In this document: one piece after another, positions 25,100-41,200 of the stretch
Layout: each line of letters opens with the position of its first letter
Numbering within the stretch: position 1 is the stretch's first letter
Assembly: GCA_032622095.1 (NCBI GenBank)
Contig: CP136061.1
Coordinates: forward strand, 86,714,324-86,778,323
From: Siphonodentalium dalli
Lineage: Eukaryota; Mollusca; Scaphopoda; Gadilida; Siphonodentaliidae
Direction of reading: 5' to 3'
Length of the DNA stretch: 64,000 nucleotides
The notes under the pieces: model-generated
The model's database searches: none
The model's input: the letters and a program-made list of their open reading frames with translations, nothing else
What the model was told of the DNA's origin: nothing
Position numbers and translations under genes: made by a program

Positions 25100-28000
25100 G
25101 GGTACAATCCTTGTAAGGTATAGGGGTACACTCATTGTATGGTATAGGGGTACAATCCATGTATGGTATAGGGGTACAATCATTGTATTGTATAGGGGTA
25201 CAATCATTGTATGGTATAGGGGTACAATCCTTGTATGGTATAGGGGTACACTCATTGTATGGTATAGGGGTACACTCATTGTATGGTATAGGGGTACAAT
25301 CATTATATGGTATAGGGGTACACTCATTGTATGGTATAGGGGTACAATCATTATATGGTATAGGGGTACTATCCTTGTATGGTATAGGGGTACACTCATT
25401 GTATGGTATAGGGGTACAATCATTGTATGGTATAGGGGTACACTCATTGTAAGGTATAGGGGTACAATCATTGTATGGTATAGGGGTACACTCATTGTAT
25501 GGTATAGGGGTACAATCATTGTATGGTATAGGGGTACAATCATTGTATGGTATAGGGGTACAATCCTTGTATGGTATAGGGGTACACTCATTGTATGGTA
25601 TATGGGTACAATCATTGTATGGTATAGGGGTACAATCATTGTATGGTATAGGGGTACAATCCATGTATGGTATAGGGGTACAATCCTTGTATGGTATAGG
25701 GGTACAATCCTTGTAAGGTATAGGGGTACAATCATTGTATGGTATAGGGGTACAATCCATGTATGGTATAGGGGTACAATCCTTGTATGGTATAGGGGTA
25801 CAATCCTTGTAAGGTATAGGGGTACAATCATTGTATGGTATAGGGGTACAATCCTTGTAAGGTATAGGGGTACAATCCATGTATGGTATAGGGGTACAAT
25901 CCTTGTATGGTATAGGGGTACAATCCATGTATGGTATAGGGGTACAATCCTTGTAAGGTATAGGGGTACACTCATTGTATGGTATAGGGGTACAATCATT
26001 GTATGGTATAGGGGTACAATCCTTGTATGGTATAGGGGTACAATCCTTGTAAGGTATAGGGGTACACTCATTGTATGGTATAGGGGTACAATCATTGTAT
26101 GGTATAGGGGTACAATCCTTGTATGGTATAGGGGTACAATCCTTGTATGGTATAGGGGTACAATCCTTGTATGGTATAGGGGTACACTCATTGTATGGTA
26201 TAAGGGTACAATCCTTGTATGGTATAGGGGTACACTCATTGTATGGTATAGGGGTACAATCCTTGTATGGTATAGGGGTACACTCATTGTAAGGTATAGG
26301 GGTACACTCATTGTATGGTATAGGGGTACAATCATTGTATGGTATAGGGGTACAATCGTTGTATGGTATAGGGGTACAATCATTGTATGGTATAGGGGTA
26401 CACTCATTGTATGGTATAGGGGTACAATCATTGTATGGTATAGGGGTACAATCCTTGTATGGTATAGGGGTACAATCCTTGTAAGGTATAGGGGTACACT
26501 CATTGTATGGTATAGGGGTACAATCCATGTATGGTATAGGGGTACAATCATTGTATTGTATAGGGGTACAATCATCGTATGGTATAGGGGTACAATCCTT
26601 GTATGGTATAGGGGTACACTCATTGTATGGTATAGGGGTACACTCATTGTATGGTATAGGGGTACAATCATTATATGGTATAGGGGTACACTCATTGTAT
26701 GGTATAGGGGTACAATCATTATATGGTATAGGGGTACAATCCTTGTATGGTATAGGGGTACACTCATTGTATGGTATAGGGGTACAATCATTGTATGGTA
26801 TAGGGGTACACTCATTGTAAGGTATAGGGGTACAATCATTGTATGGTATAGGGGTACACTCATTGTATGGTATAGGGGTACAATCATTGTATGGTATAGG
26901 GGTACAATCATTGTATGGTATAGGGGTACAATCCTTGTATGGTATAGGGGTACACTCATTGTATGGTATAGGGGTACAATCATTGTATGGTATAGGGGTA
27001 CAATCATTGTATGGTATAGGGGTACAATCCATGTATGGTATAGGGGTACAATCCTTGTATGGTATAGGGGTACAATCCTTGTAAGGTATAGGGGTACAAT
27101 CATTGTATGGTATAGGGGTACAATCCATGTATGGTATAGGGGTACAATCCTTGTATGGTATAGGGGTACAATCCTTGTAAGGTATAGGGGTACAATCATT
27201 GTATGGTATAGGGGTACAATCCTTGTAAGGTATAGGGGTACAATCCATGTATGGTATAGGGGTACAATCCTTGTATGGTATAGGGGTACAATCCATGTAT
27301 GGTATAGGGGTACAATCCTTGTAAGGTATAGGGGTACACTCATTGTATGGTATAGGGGTACAATCATTGTATGGTATAGGGGTACAATCCTTGTATGGTA
27401 TAGGGGTACAATCCTTGTAAGGTATAGGGGTACACTCATTGTATGGTATAGGGGTACAATCATTGTATGGTATAGGGGTACAATCCTTGTATGGTATAGG
27501 GGTACAATCCTTGTATGGTATAGGGGTACAATCATTGTATGGTATAGGGGTACACTCATTGTATGGTATAGGGGTACAATCCTTGTATGGTATAGGGGTA
27601 CACTCATTGTATGGTATATGGGTACAATCCTTGTATGGTATAGGGGTACAATCATTGTATGGTATAGGGGTACAATCCATGTATGGTATAGGGGTACAAT
27701 CCTTGTATGGTATAGGGGTACAATCCTTGTAAGGTATAGGGGTACAATCATTGTATGGTATAGGGGTACAATCCATGTATGGTATAGGGGTACAATCCTT
27801 GTATGGTATAGGGGTACAATCCTTGTAAGGTATAGGGGTACAATCATTGTATGGTATAGGGGTACAATCCTTGTAAGGTATAGGGGTACAATCCATGTAT
27901 GGTATAGGGGTACAATCCTTGTATGGTATAGGGGTACAATCCATGTATGGTATAGGGGTACAATCCTTGTAAGGTATAGGGGTACACTCATTGTATGGTA

Positions 28001-28700
28001 TAGGGGTACAATCATTGTATGGTATAGGGGTACAATCCTTGTATGGTATAGGGGTACAATCATTGTATGGTATAGGGGTACAATCCTTGTATGGTATAGG
28101 GGTACAATCCATGTATGGTATAGGGGTACAATCCTTGTATGGTATAGGGGTACAATACATGTATGGTATAGGGGTACAATCCTTGTAAGGTATAGGGGTA
28201 CACTCATTGTATGGTATAGGGGTACAATCATTGTATGGTATAGGGGTACAATCCTTGTATGGTATAGGGGTACAATCCTTGTAAGGTATAGGGGTACACT
28301 CATTGTATGGTATAGGGGTACAATCATTGTATGGTATAGGGGTACAATCCTTGTATGGTATAGGGGTACAATCCTTGTATGGTATAGGGGTACAATCCTT
28401 GTATGGTATAGGGGTACACTCATTGTATGGTATAGGGGTACAATCCTTGTATGGTATAGGGGTACACTCATTGTATGGTATAGGGGTACAATCCTTGTAT
28501 GGTATAGGGGTACAATCATTGTATGGTATAGGGGTACAATCCATGTATGGTATAGGGGTACAATCCTTGTATGGTATAGGGGTACAATCCTTGTAAGGTA
28601 TAGGGGTACAATCATTGTATGGTATAGGGGTACAATCCATGTATGGTATAGGGGTACAATCCTTGTATGGTATAGGGGTACAATCCTTGTAAGGTATAGG
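25100..28700 (+). repeat. Block with internal 1,368-bp and 864-bp duplications
   Basis: The unit order at about 25,135-26,480 repeats at about 26,503-27,850 (offset 1,368, or 57 units). A second stretch, about 27,439-28,180, partly repeats at 28,303 with offset 864 (36 units). These explain why the block between junctions 2 and 3 is 2.6 kb longer than the block before it. Confidence 0.65.
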
Positions 28701-29879
28701 GGTACAATCATTGTATGGTATAGGGGTACAATCCTTGTAAGGTATAGGGGTACAATCCATGTATGGTATAGGGGTACAATCCTTGTATGGTATAGGGGTA
28801 CAATCCATGTATGGTATAGGGGTACAATCCTTGTAAGGTATAGGGGTAGACTCATTGTATGGTATAGGGGTACAATCATTGTATGGTATAGGGGTACAAT
28901 CCTTGTATGGTATAGGGGTACAATCCTTGTAAGGTATAGGGGTACACTCATTGTATGGTATAGGGGTACAATCATTGTATGGTATAGGGGTACAATCCTT
29001 GTATGGTATAGGGGTACAATCCTTGTATGGTATAGGGGTACAATCATTGTATGGTATAGGGGTACACTCATTGTATGGTATAGGGGTACAATCCTTGTAT
29101 GGTATAGGGGTACACTCATTGTATGGTATAGGGGTACAATCCTTGTATGGTATAGGGGTACACTCATTGTAAGGTATAGGGGTACACTCATTGTATGGTA
29201 TAGGGGTACAATCATTGTATGGTATAGGGGTACAATCATTGTATGGTATAGGGGTACAAACATTGTATGGTATAGGGGTACAATCATTGTATGGTATAGG
29301 GGTACAATCATTGTATGGTATAGGGGTACAATCATTGTATGGTATAGGGGTACAATCATTGTATGGTATAGGGGTACAATCCCTGTATGGTATAGGGGTA
29401 CAATCCTTGTAAGGTATAGGGGTACAATCCTTGTAAGGTATAGGGGTACAATCCTTGTAAGGTATAGGGGTACAATCATTGTATGGTAAAGGGGTACAAT
29501 CATTGTATGGTATAGGGGTACAATCCTTGTAAGGTATAGGGGTACAATCATTGTATGGTATAGGGGTACAATCATTGTATGGTATAGGGGTACAATCATT
29601 GCATGGTATAGGGGTACAATCATTGTATGGTATAGGGGTACAATCATTGTATGGTATAGGGGTACAATCATTGTATGGTATAGGGGTACAATCCTTGTAT
29701 GGTATAGGGGTACAATCCTTGTAAGGTATAGGGGTACAATCCTTGTATGGTATAGGGGTACAATCCTTGTATGGTATAGGGGTACAATCCTTGTAAGGTA
29801 TAGGGGTACAATCCTTGTATGGTATAGGGGTACAATCATTGTATGGTATAGGGGTACAATCCTTGTATGGTATAGGGGT

Positions 29880-32800
29880 ACAATCCTTGTATGGTATAGG
29901 GGTACAATCCTTGTAAGGTATAGGGGTACACTCATTGTATGGTATAGGGGTACAATCCTTGTATGGTATAGGGGTACAATCCTTGTATGGTATAGGGGTA
30001 CAATCCTTGTAAGGTATAGGGGTACACTCATTGTATGGTATAGGGGTACAATCCTTGTATGGTATAGGGGTACAATCATTGTATGGTATAGGGGTACAAT
30101 CCATGTATGGTATAGGGGTACAATCATTGTATGGTATAGGGGTACACTCATTGTATGGTATAGGGGTACAATCCTTGTATGGTATAGGGGTACACTCATT
30201 GTATGGTATAGGGGTACACTAATTGTATGGTATAGGGGTACAATCATTGTATGGTATAGGGGTACAATCATTGTATGGTATAGGAGTACAATCATTGTAT
30301 GGTATAGGGGTACACTCATTGTATGGTATAGGGGTACACTCATTGTATGGTATAGGGGTACACTCATTGTATGGTATAGGGGTACAATCATTATATGGTA
30401 TAGGGGTACAATCCTTGTATGGTATAGGGGTACACTCATTGTATGGTATAGGGGTACACTAATTGTATGGTATAGGGGTACACTCATTGTATGGTATAGG
30501 GGTACACTCATTGTATGGTATAGGGGTACAATCATTGTATGGTATAGGGGTACAATCCTTGTATGGTATAGGGGTACAATCCTTGTATGGTATAGGGGTA
30601 CACTCATTGTATGGTATAGGGGTACAATCCTTGTATGGTATAGGGGTACAATCATTATATGGTATAGGGGTACAATCCTTGTATGGTATAGGGGTACAAT
30701 CCTTGTATGGTATAGGGGTACACTCATTGTATGGTATAGGGGTACAATCCATGTAAGGTATAGGGGTACAATCATTGTATGGTATAGGGGTACAATCCTT
30801 GTATGGTATAGGGGTACAATCCTTGTAAGGTATAGGGGTACAATCCTTGTAAGGTATAGGGGTACAATCCTTGTAAGGTATAGGGGTACAATCATTGTAT
30901 GGTATAGGGGTACAATCCTTGTATGGTATAGGGGTACAATCATTTTATGGTATAGGGGTACACTCATTGTATGGTATAGGGGTACAATCATTGTATGGTA
31001 TAGGGGTACAATCCTTGTAAGGTATAGGGGTACAATCATTGTATGGTATAGGGGTACAATCCTTGTAAGGTATAGGGGTACAATCCTTGTAAGGTATAGG
31101 GGTACAATCATTGTATGGTATAGGGGTACAATCATTGTATGGTATAGGGGTACAATCCTTGTAAGGTATAGGGGTACAATCATTTTATGGTATAGGGGTA
31201 CACTCATTGTATGGTATAGGGGTACAATCATTGTATGGTATAGGGGTACAATCCTTGTAAGGTATAGGGGTACAATCCTTGTAAGGTATAGGGGTACAAT
31301 CCTTGTATGGTATAGGGGTACAATCCTTGTATGGTATAGGGGTACACTCATTGTATGGTATAGGGGTACAATCCTTGTATGGTATAGGGGTACAATCCTT
31401 GTATGGTATAGGGGTACAATCCTTGTATGGTATAGGGGTACAATCATTTTATGGTATAGGGGTACAATCATTGTATGGTATAGGGGTACAATCATTGTAT
31501 GGTATAGGGGTACAATCCTTGTATGGTATAGGGGTACAATCATTGTATGGTATAGGGGTACAATCATTGTATGGTATAGGGGTACAATCCTTGTAAGGTA
31601 TAGGGGTACAATCCTTGTAAGGTATAGGGGTACAATCATTGTAAGGTATAGGGGTACAATCATTATATGGTATAGGGGTACAATCATTATATGGTATAGG
31701 GGTACAATCCTTGTATGGTATAGGGGTACACTCATTGTATGGTATAGGGGTACAATCATTATATGGTATAGGGGTACAATCATTATATGGTATAGGGGTA
31801 CAATCATTATATGGTATAGGGGTACAATCATTATATGGTATAGGGGTACAATCATTATATGGTATAGGGGTACAATCATTATATGGTATAGGGGTACAAT
31901 CATTATATGGTATAGGGGTACAATCCTTGTATGGTATAGTGGTACAATCCTTGTATGGTATAGGGGTACAATCCTTGTATGGTATAGGGGTACAATCCTT
32001 GTATGGTATAGGGGTACAATCCTTGTAAGGTATAGGGGTACAATCCTTGTATGGTATAGGGGTACAATCCCTGTATGGTATAGGGGTACAATCATTGTAA
32101 GGTATAGGGGTACAATCAGTATATGGTATAGGGGTACAATCATTATATGGTATAGGGGTACAATCCTTGTATGGTATAGGGGTACAATCATTGTTAGGTA
32201 TAGGGGTACAATCATTGTATGGTATAGGGGTACAATCCTTGTATGGTATAGGGGTACAATCATTGTAAGGTATAGGGGTACAATCCTTGTATGGTATAGG
32301 GGTACAATCCTTGTATGGTATAGGGGTACAATCCTTGTATGGTATAGGGGTACAATCCTTGTATGGTATAGGGGTACAATCCTTGTATGGTATAGGGGTA
32401 CAATCCATGTAAGGTATAGGGGTACAATCCTTGTATGGTATAGAGGTACAATCCATGTATGGTATAGGGGTACAATCCTTGTAAGGTATAGGGGTACAAT
32501 CCATGTATGGTATAGGGGTACAATCCATGTTTGGTATAGGGTACAATCCTTGTATGGTATAGGGGTACAATCCTTGTATGGTATAGGCGTACAATCATTG
32601 TATGGTATAGGGGTACAATCCATGTAAGGTATAGGGGTACAATCCTTGTAAAGTATAGGGGTACAATCCATGTATGGTATAGGGGTACAATCCTTGTAAG
32701 GTATATGGGTACAATCCTTGTAAGGTATAGGGGTACAATCCATGTATGGTATAGGGGTACAATCCATGTATGGTATAGGGGTACAATCCTTGTATGGTAT

Positions 32801-35800
32801 AGGGGTACAATCATTGTATGGTATAGGGGTACAATCCATGTATGGTATAGGGGTACAATCCATGTAAGGTATAGGGGTACAATCCTTGTATGGTATAGGG
32901 TACAATCCATGTAAGGTATAGGGTACAATCCATGTAAGGTATAGGGGTACAATCCTTGTAAGGTATAGGGGTACAATCCATGTATGGTATAGGGGTACAA
33001 TCCATGTATGGTATAGGGTACAATCCTTGTATGGTATAGCGGTACAATCCTTGTATGGTATAGGGGTACAATCCTTGTATGGTATAGTGGTACAATCCTT
33101 GTATGGTATAGGGGTACAATCATTGTATGGTATAGGGGTACAATCATTGTATGGTATAGGGTCCATGTATGGTATAGGGGTACACTCATTGTATGGTATA
33201 GGGTCCTTGTATGTTATAGGGGTTCAATCCTTGTATGGTATAGGGGTACAATCCTTGTAAGGTATAGGGGTACAATCCATGTAAGGTATAGGGGTACAAT
33301 CCTTGTATGGTATAGGGGTACAATCCTTGTAAGGTATAGGGGTACACTCATTGTATGGTATAGGGGTACAATCCATGTATGGTATAGGGGTACAATCATT
33401 GTATTGTATAGGGGTACAATCATTGTATGGTATAGGGGTACAATCCTTGTATGGTATAGGGGTACACTCATTGTATGGTATAGGGGTACACTCATTGTAT
33501 GGTATAGGGGTACAATCATTATATGGTATAGGGGTACACTCATTGTATGGTATAGGGGTACAATCATTATATGGTATAGGGGTACAATCCTTGTATGGTA
33601 TAGGGGTACACTCATTGTATGGTATAGGGGTACAATCATTGTATGGTATAGGGGTACACTCATTGTAAGGTATAGGGGTACAATCATTGTATGGTATAGG
33701 GGTACACTCATTGTATGGTATAGGGGTACAATCATTGTATGGTATAGGGGTACAATCATTGTATGGTATAGGGGTACAATCCTTGTATGGTATAGGGGTA
33801 CACTCATTGTATGGTATATGGGTACAATCATTGTATGGTATAGGGGTACAATCATTGTATGGTATAGGGGTACAATCCATGTATGGTATAGGGGTACAAT
33901 CCTTGTATGGTATAGGGGTACAATCCTTGTAAGGTATAGGGGTACAATCATTGTATGGTATAGGGGTACAATCCATGTATGGTATAGGGGTACAATCCTT
34001 GTATGGTATAGGGGTACAATCCTTGTAAGGTATAGGGGTACAATCATTGTATGGTATAGGGGTACAATCCTTGTAAGGTATAGGGGTACAATCCATGTAT
34101 GGTATAGGGGTACAATCCTTGTATGGTATAGGGGTACAATCCATGTATGGTATAGGGGTACAATCCTTGTAAGGTATAGGGGTACACTCATTGTATGGTA
34201 TAGGGGTACAATCATTGTATGGTATAGGGGTACAATCCTTGTATGGTATAGGGGTACAATCCTTGTAAGGTATAGGGGTACACTCATTGTATGGTATAGG
34301 GGTACAATCATTGTATGGTATAGGGGTACAATCCTTGTATGGTATAGGGGTACAATCCTTGTATGGTATAGGGGTACAATCCTTGTATGGTATAGGGGTA
34401 CACTCATTGTATGGTATAAGGGTACAATCCTTGTATGGTATAGGGGTACACTCATTGTATGGTATAGGGGTACAATCCTTGTATGGTATAGGGGTACACT
34501 CATTGTAAGGTATAGGGGTACACTCATTGTATGGTATAGGGGTACAATCATTGTATGGTATAGGGGTACAATCATTGTATGGTATAGGGGTACAATCATT
34601 GTATGGTATAGGGGTACAATCATTGTATGGTATAGGGGTACAATCATTGTATGGTATAGGGGTACAATCATTGTATGGTATAGGGGTACAATCATTGTAT
34701 GGTATAGGGGTACAATCCCTGTATGGTATAGGGGTACAATCCTTGTAAGGTATAGGGGTACAATCCTTGTAAGGTATAGGGGTACAATCCTTGTAAGGTA
34801 TAGGGGTACAATCATTGTATGGTATAGGGGTACAATCATTGTATGGTATAGGGGTACAATCCTTGTAAGGTATAGGGGTACAATCATTGTATGGTATAGG
34901 GGTACAATCATTGTATGGTATAGGGGTACAATCATTGTATGGTATAGGGGTACAATCATTGTATGGTATAGGGGTACAATCATTGTATGGTATAGGGGTA
35001 CAATCATTGTATGGTATAGGGGTACAATCCTTGTATGGTATAGGGGTACAATCCTTGTAAGGTATAGGGGTACAATCCTTGTAAGGTATAGGGGTACAAT
35101 CCTTGTATGGTATAGGGGTACAATCCTTGTATGGTATAGGGGTACAATCCTTGTAAGGTATAGGGGTACAATCCTTGTATGGTATAGGGGTACAATCATT
35201 GTATGGTATAGGGGTACAATCCTTGTATGGTATAGGGGTACAATCCTTGTATGGTATAGGGGTACAATCCTTGTAAGGTATAGGGGTACACTCATTGTAT
35301 GGTATAGGGGTACAATCCTTGTATGGTATAGGGGTACAATCCTTGTATGGTATAGGGGTACAATCCTTGTAAGGTATAGGGGTACACTCATTGTATGGTA
35401 TAGGGGTACAATCCTTGTATGGTATAGGGGTACAATCATTGTATGGTATAGGGGTACAATCCATGTATGGTATAGGGGTACAATCATTGTATGGTATAGG
35501 GGTACACTCATTGTATGGTATAGGGGTACAATCCTTGTATGGTATAGGGGTACACTCATTGTATGGTATAGGGGTACACTCATTGTATGGTATAGGGGTA
35601 CAATCATTGTATGGTATAGGGGTACAATCATTGTATGGTATAGGGGTACAATCATTGTATGGTATAGGGGTACACTCATTGTATGGTATAGGGGTACACT
35701 CATTGTATGGTATAGGGGTACACTCATTGTATGGTATAGGGGTACAATCATTATATGGTATAGGGGTACAATCCTTGTATGGTATAGGGGTACACTCATT

Positions 35801-38290
35801 GTATGGTATAGGGGTACACTAATTGTATGGTATAGGGGTACACTCATTGTATGGTATAGGGGTACACTCATTGTATGGTATAGGGGTACAATCATTGTAT
35901 GGTATAGGGGTACAATCCTTGTATGGTATAGGGGTACAATCCTTGTATGGTATAGGGGTACACTCATTGTATGGTATAGGGGTACAATCCTTGTATGGTA
36001 TAGGGGTACAATCATTATATGGTATAGGGGTACAATCCTTGTATGGTATAGGGGTACAATCCTTGTATGGTATAGGGGTACACTCATTGTATGGTATAGG
36101 GGTACAATCCATGTAAGGTATAGGGGTACAATCATTGTATGGTATAGGGGTACAATCCTTGTATGGTATAGGGGTACAATCCTTGTAAGGTATAGGGGTA
36201 CAATCCTTGTAAGGTATAGGGGTACAATCCTTGTAAGGTATAGGGGTACAATCATTGTATGGTATAGGGTACAATCATTGTATGGTATAGGGGTACAATC
36301 CTTGTATGGTATAGGGGTACAATCATTTTATGGTATAGGGGTACACTCATTGTATGGTATAGGGGTACAATCATTGTATGGTATAGGGGTACAATCCTTG
36401 TAAGGTATAGGGGTACAATCATTGTATGGTATAGGGGTACAATCCTTGTAAGGTATAGGGGTACAATCCTTGTAAGGTATAGGGGTACAATCATTGTATG
36501 GTATAGGGGTACAATCCTTGTAATGTATAGGGGTACAATCATTTTATGGTATAGGGGTACACTCATTGTATGGTATAGGGGTACAATCATTGTATGGTAT
36601 AAGGTACAATCCTTGTAAGGTATAGGGGTACAATCCTTGTAAGGTATAGGGGTACAATCCTTGTATGGTATAGGGGTACAATCCTTGTATGGTATAGGGG
36701 TACACTCATTGTATGGTATAGGGGTACAATCCCTGTATGGTATAGGGGTACAATCCTTGTATGGTATAGGGGTACAATCATTTTATGGTATAGGGGTACA
36801 CTCATTGTATGGTATAGGGGTACAATCATTGTATGGTATAGGGGTACAATCCTTGTATGGTATAGGGGTACAATCCTTGTAAGGTATAGGGGTACAATCC
36901 TTGTAAGGTATAGGGGTACAATCATTGTAAGGTATAGGGGTACACTCATTGTATGTATAGGGGTACAATCATTGTATGGTATAGGGGTACAATCCTTGTA
37001 TGGTATAGGGGTACAATCCTTGTAAGGTATAGGGGTACAATCCTTGTAAGGTATAGGGGTACAATCATTGTAAGGTATAGGGGTACAATCATTATATGGT
37101 ATAGGGGTACAATCATTATATGGTATAGGGGTACAATCCTTGTATGGTATAGGGGTACACTCATTGTATGGTATAGGGGTACAATCATTATATGGTATAG
37201 GGGTACAATCATTATATGGTATAGGGGTACAATCATTATATGGTATAGGGGTACAATCATTATATGGTATAGGGGTACAATCCTTGTATGGTATAGTGGT
37301 ACAATCCTTGTATGGTATAGGGGTACAATCCTTGTATGGTATAGGGGTACAATCCTTGTATGGTATAGGGGTACAATCCTTGTAAGGTATAGGGGTACAA
37401 TCCTTGTATGGTATAGGGGTACAATCCCTGTATGGTATAGGGGTACAATCATTGTAAGGTATAGGGGTACAATCATTATATGGTATAGGGGTACAATCAT
37501 TATATGGTATAGGGGTACAATCCTTGTATGGTATAGGGGTACAATCATTGTAAGGTATAGGGGTACAATCATTGTATGGTATAGGGGTACAATCCTTGTA
37601 TGGTATAGGGGTACAATCATTGTAAGGTATAGGGGTACAATCCTTGTATGGTATAGGGGTACAATCCTTGTATGGTATAGGGGTACAATCCTTGTATGGT
37701 ATAGGGGTACAATCCTTGTATGGTATAGGGGTACAATCCTTGTATGGTATAGGGGTACAATCCTTGTAAGGTATAGGGGTACACTCATTGTATGGTATAG
37801 GGGTACAATCATTGTAAGGTATAGGGGTACAATCCTTGTATGGTATAGGGGTACAATCCTTGTATGGTATAGGGGTACAATCCTTGTAAGGTATAGGGGT
37901 ACAATCCTTGTATGGTATAGGGGTACAATCCCTGTATGGTATAGGGGTACAATCATTATATGGTATAGGGGTACAATCCTTGTAAGGTATAGGGGTACAA
38001 TCATTATATGGTATAGGGGTACAATCATTATATGGTATAGGGGTACAATCCTTGTATGGTATAGGGGTACAATCATTATATGGTATAGGGGTACAATCCT
38101 TGTATGGTATAGGGGTACAATCATTATATGGTATAGGGGTACAATCATTGTATGGTATAGGGGTACACTCATTGTATGGTATAGGGGTACAATCATTGTA
38201 TGGTATAGGGGTACAATCCTCGTGTGGTATAGGGGTACAATCATTATATGGTATAGGGGTACAATCATTGTATGGTATAGGGGTACAATC
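29880..38290 (+). repeat. 8.4-kb satellite supersegment, second copy
   Basis: Counterpart of 16,100-24,500. It includes the third junction signature at about 33,153-33,236, which again ends in GGGTTCAATCC as in junction 1 and unlike junction 2. Agreement of such single-base markers shows that junctions 1 and 3 are the direct duplicates. Confidence 0.75.
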
Positions 38291-41200
38291 ATTGTATGGT
38301 ATAGGGGTACAATCATTTTATGGTATAGGGGTACAATCCTTGTATGGTATAGGGGTACACTCATTGTATGGTATAGGGGTACAATCATTATATGGTATAG
38401 GGGTACAATCATTGTATGGTATAGGGGTACACTCATTGTATGGTATAGGGGTACAATCATTATAAGGTATAGGGGTACAATCACTATATGGTATAGGGGT
38501 ACAATCATTATATGGTATAGGGGTACAATCCTTGTAAGGTATAGGGGTACAATCATTGTATGGTATAGGGGTACAATCATTATATGGTATAGGGGTACAA
38601 TCATTATATGGTATAGGGGTACAATCATTATATGGTATAGGGGTACAATCCTTGTAAGGTATAGGGGTACAATCATTGTAAGGTATAGGGGTACAATCAT
38701 TGTATGGTATAGGGGTACAATCATTATATGGTATAGGGGTACAATCCTTGTATGGTATAGGGGTACAATCCTTGTATGGTATAGGGGTACAATCCTTGTA
38801 TGGTATAGGGGTACAATCCTTGTATGGTATAGGGGTACAATCCTTGTATGGTATAGGGGTACAATCCTTGTATGGTATAGGGGTACAATCCTTGTATGGT
38901 ATAGGGGTACAATCCTTGTAAGGTATAGGGGTACACTCATTGTATGGTATAGGGGTACACTCATTGTATGGTATAGGGGTACAATCCTTGTATGGTATAG
39001 GGGTACAATCCTTGTATGGTATAGGGGTACAATCCTTGTATGGTATAGGGGTACAATCCCTGTATGGTATAGGGGTACAATCCTTGTAAGGTATAGGGGT
39101 ACACTCATTGTATGGTATAGGGGTACACTCATTGTATGGTATAGGGGTACAATCCTTGTAAGGTATAGGGGTACACTCATTGTATGGTATAGGGGTACAA
39201 TCCATGTAAGGTATAGGGGTACAATCCTTGTATGGTATAGGGGTACAATCCTTGTATGGTATAGGGGTACAATCCTTGTATGGTATAGGGGTACAATCCT
39301 TGTATGGTATAGGGGTACAATCCTTGTAAGGTATAGGGGTACACTCATTGTATGGTATAGGGGTACAATCCTTGTATGGTATAGGGGTACACTCATTGTA
39401 TGGTATATGGGTACACTCATTGTATGGTATAGGGGTACAATCCTTGTAAGGTATAGGGGTACAATCATTATATGGTATAGGGGTACAATCATTATATGGT
39501 ATAGGGGTACAATCCTTGTATGGTATAGGGGTACACTCATTGTATGGTATAGGGGTACACTCATTATATGGTATAGGGGTACAATCATTATATGGTATAG
39601 GGGTACAATCATTATATGGTATAGGGGTACACTCATTGTATGGTATAGGGGTACAATCCTTGTATGGTATAGGGGTACACTCATTGTATGTTATAGGGGT
39701 ACACTCATTGTATGGTATAGGGGTACAATCCTTGTATGGTATAGGGGTACACTCATTGTATGTTATAGGGGTACACTCATTGTATGGTATAGGGGTACAA
39801 TCATTGTATGGTATAGGGGTACAATCCTTGTAAGGTATAGGGGTACACTCATTGTATGGTATAGGGGTACACTCATTGTATGGTATAGGGGTACACTCAT
39901 TGTATGGTATAGGGGTACAATCATTGTATGGTATAGGGGTACACTCATTGTATGGTATAGGGGTACAATCATTGTATGGTATAGGGGTACACTCATTGTA
40001 TGGTATATGGGTACAATCCTTGTAAGGTATAGGGGTACACTCATTGTATGGTATAGGGGTACAATCCATGTAAGGTATAGGGGTACACTCATTGTATGGT
40101 ATAGGGGTACAATCCTTGTATGGTATAGGGGTACAATCCTTGTATGGTATAGGGGAACACTCATTGTATGGTATAGGGGTACAATCATTGTATGGTATAG
40201 GGGTACAATCCTTGTATGGTATAGGGGTACAATCCTTGTAAGGTATAGGGGTACAATCATTGTATGGTATAGGGGTACACTCATTGTATGGCATAGGGGT
40301 ACACTCATTGTATGGTATAGAGGTACAATCATTGTATGGTATAGGGGTACACTCATTGTATGGTATAGGGGTACACTCATTGTATGGTATAGGGGTACAA
40401 TCCTTGTAAGGTATAGGGGTACACTCATGGTATGGTATAGGGGTACAATCCTTGTATGGTATAGTGGTACAATCCTTGTATGGTATAGGGGTACAATCCT
40501 TGTATGGTATAGGGGTACAATCCTTGTATGGTATAGTGGTACAATCCTTGTATGGTATAGGGGTACAATCATTATATGGTATAGGGGTACAATCCTTGTA
40601 AGGTATAGGGGTACAATCATTGTATGGTATAGGGGTACAATCATTGTATGGTATAGGGGTACAATCATTATATGGTATAGGGGTACAATCCTTGTAAGGT
40701 ATAGGGGTACACTCATTGTATGGTATAGGGGTACAATCAATGTATGGTATAGGGGTACAATCATTGTATGGTATAGGGGTACAATCATTATATGGTATAG
40801 GGGTACAATCCTTGTAAGGTATAGGGGTACAATCATTGTATGGTATAGGGGTACAATCATTGTATGGTATAGGGGTACAATCATTATATGGTATAGGGGT
40901 ACAATCCTTGTAAGGTATAGGGGTACACTCATTGTATGGTATAGGGGTACAATCATTGTATGGTATAGGGGTACAATCATTGTATGGTATAGGGGTACAA
41001 TCATTATATGGTATAGGGGTACAATCCATGTAAGGTATAGGGGTACAATCATTGTATGGTATAGGGGTACAATCCATGTATGGTATAGGGGTACAATCAT
41101 TATAAGGTATAGGGGTACACTCATTGTATGGTATAGGGGTACACTCATTGTATGGTATAGGGGTTCAATCCATGTAAGGTATAGGGGTACACTCATGGTA

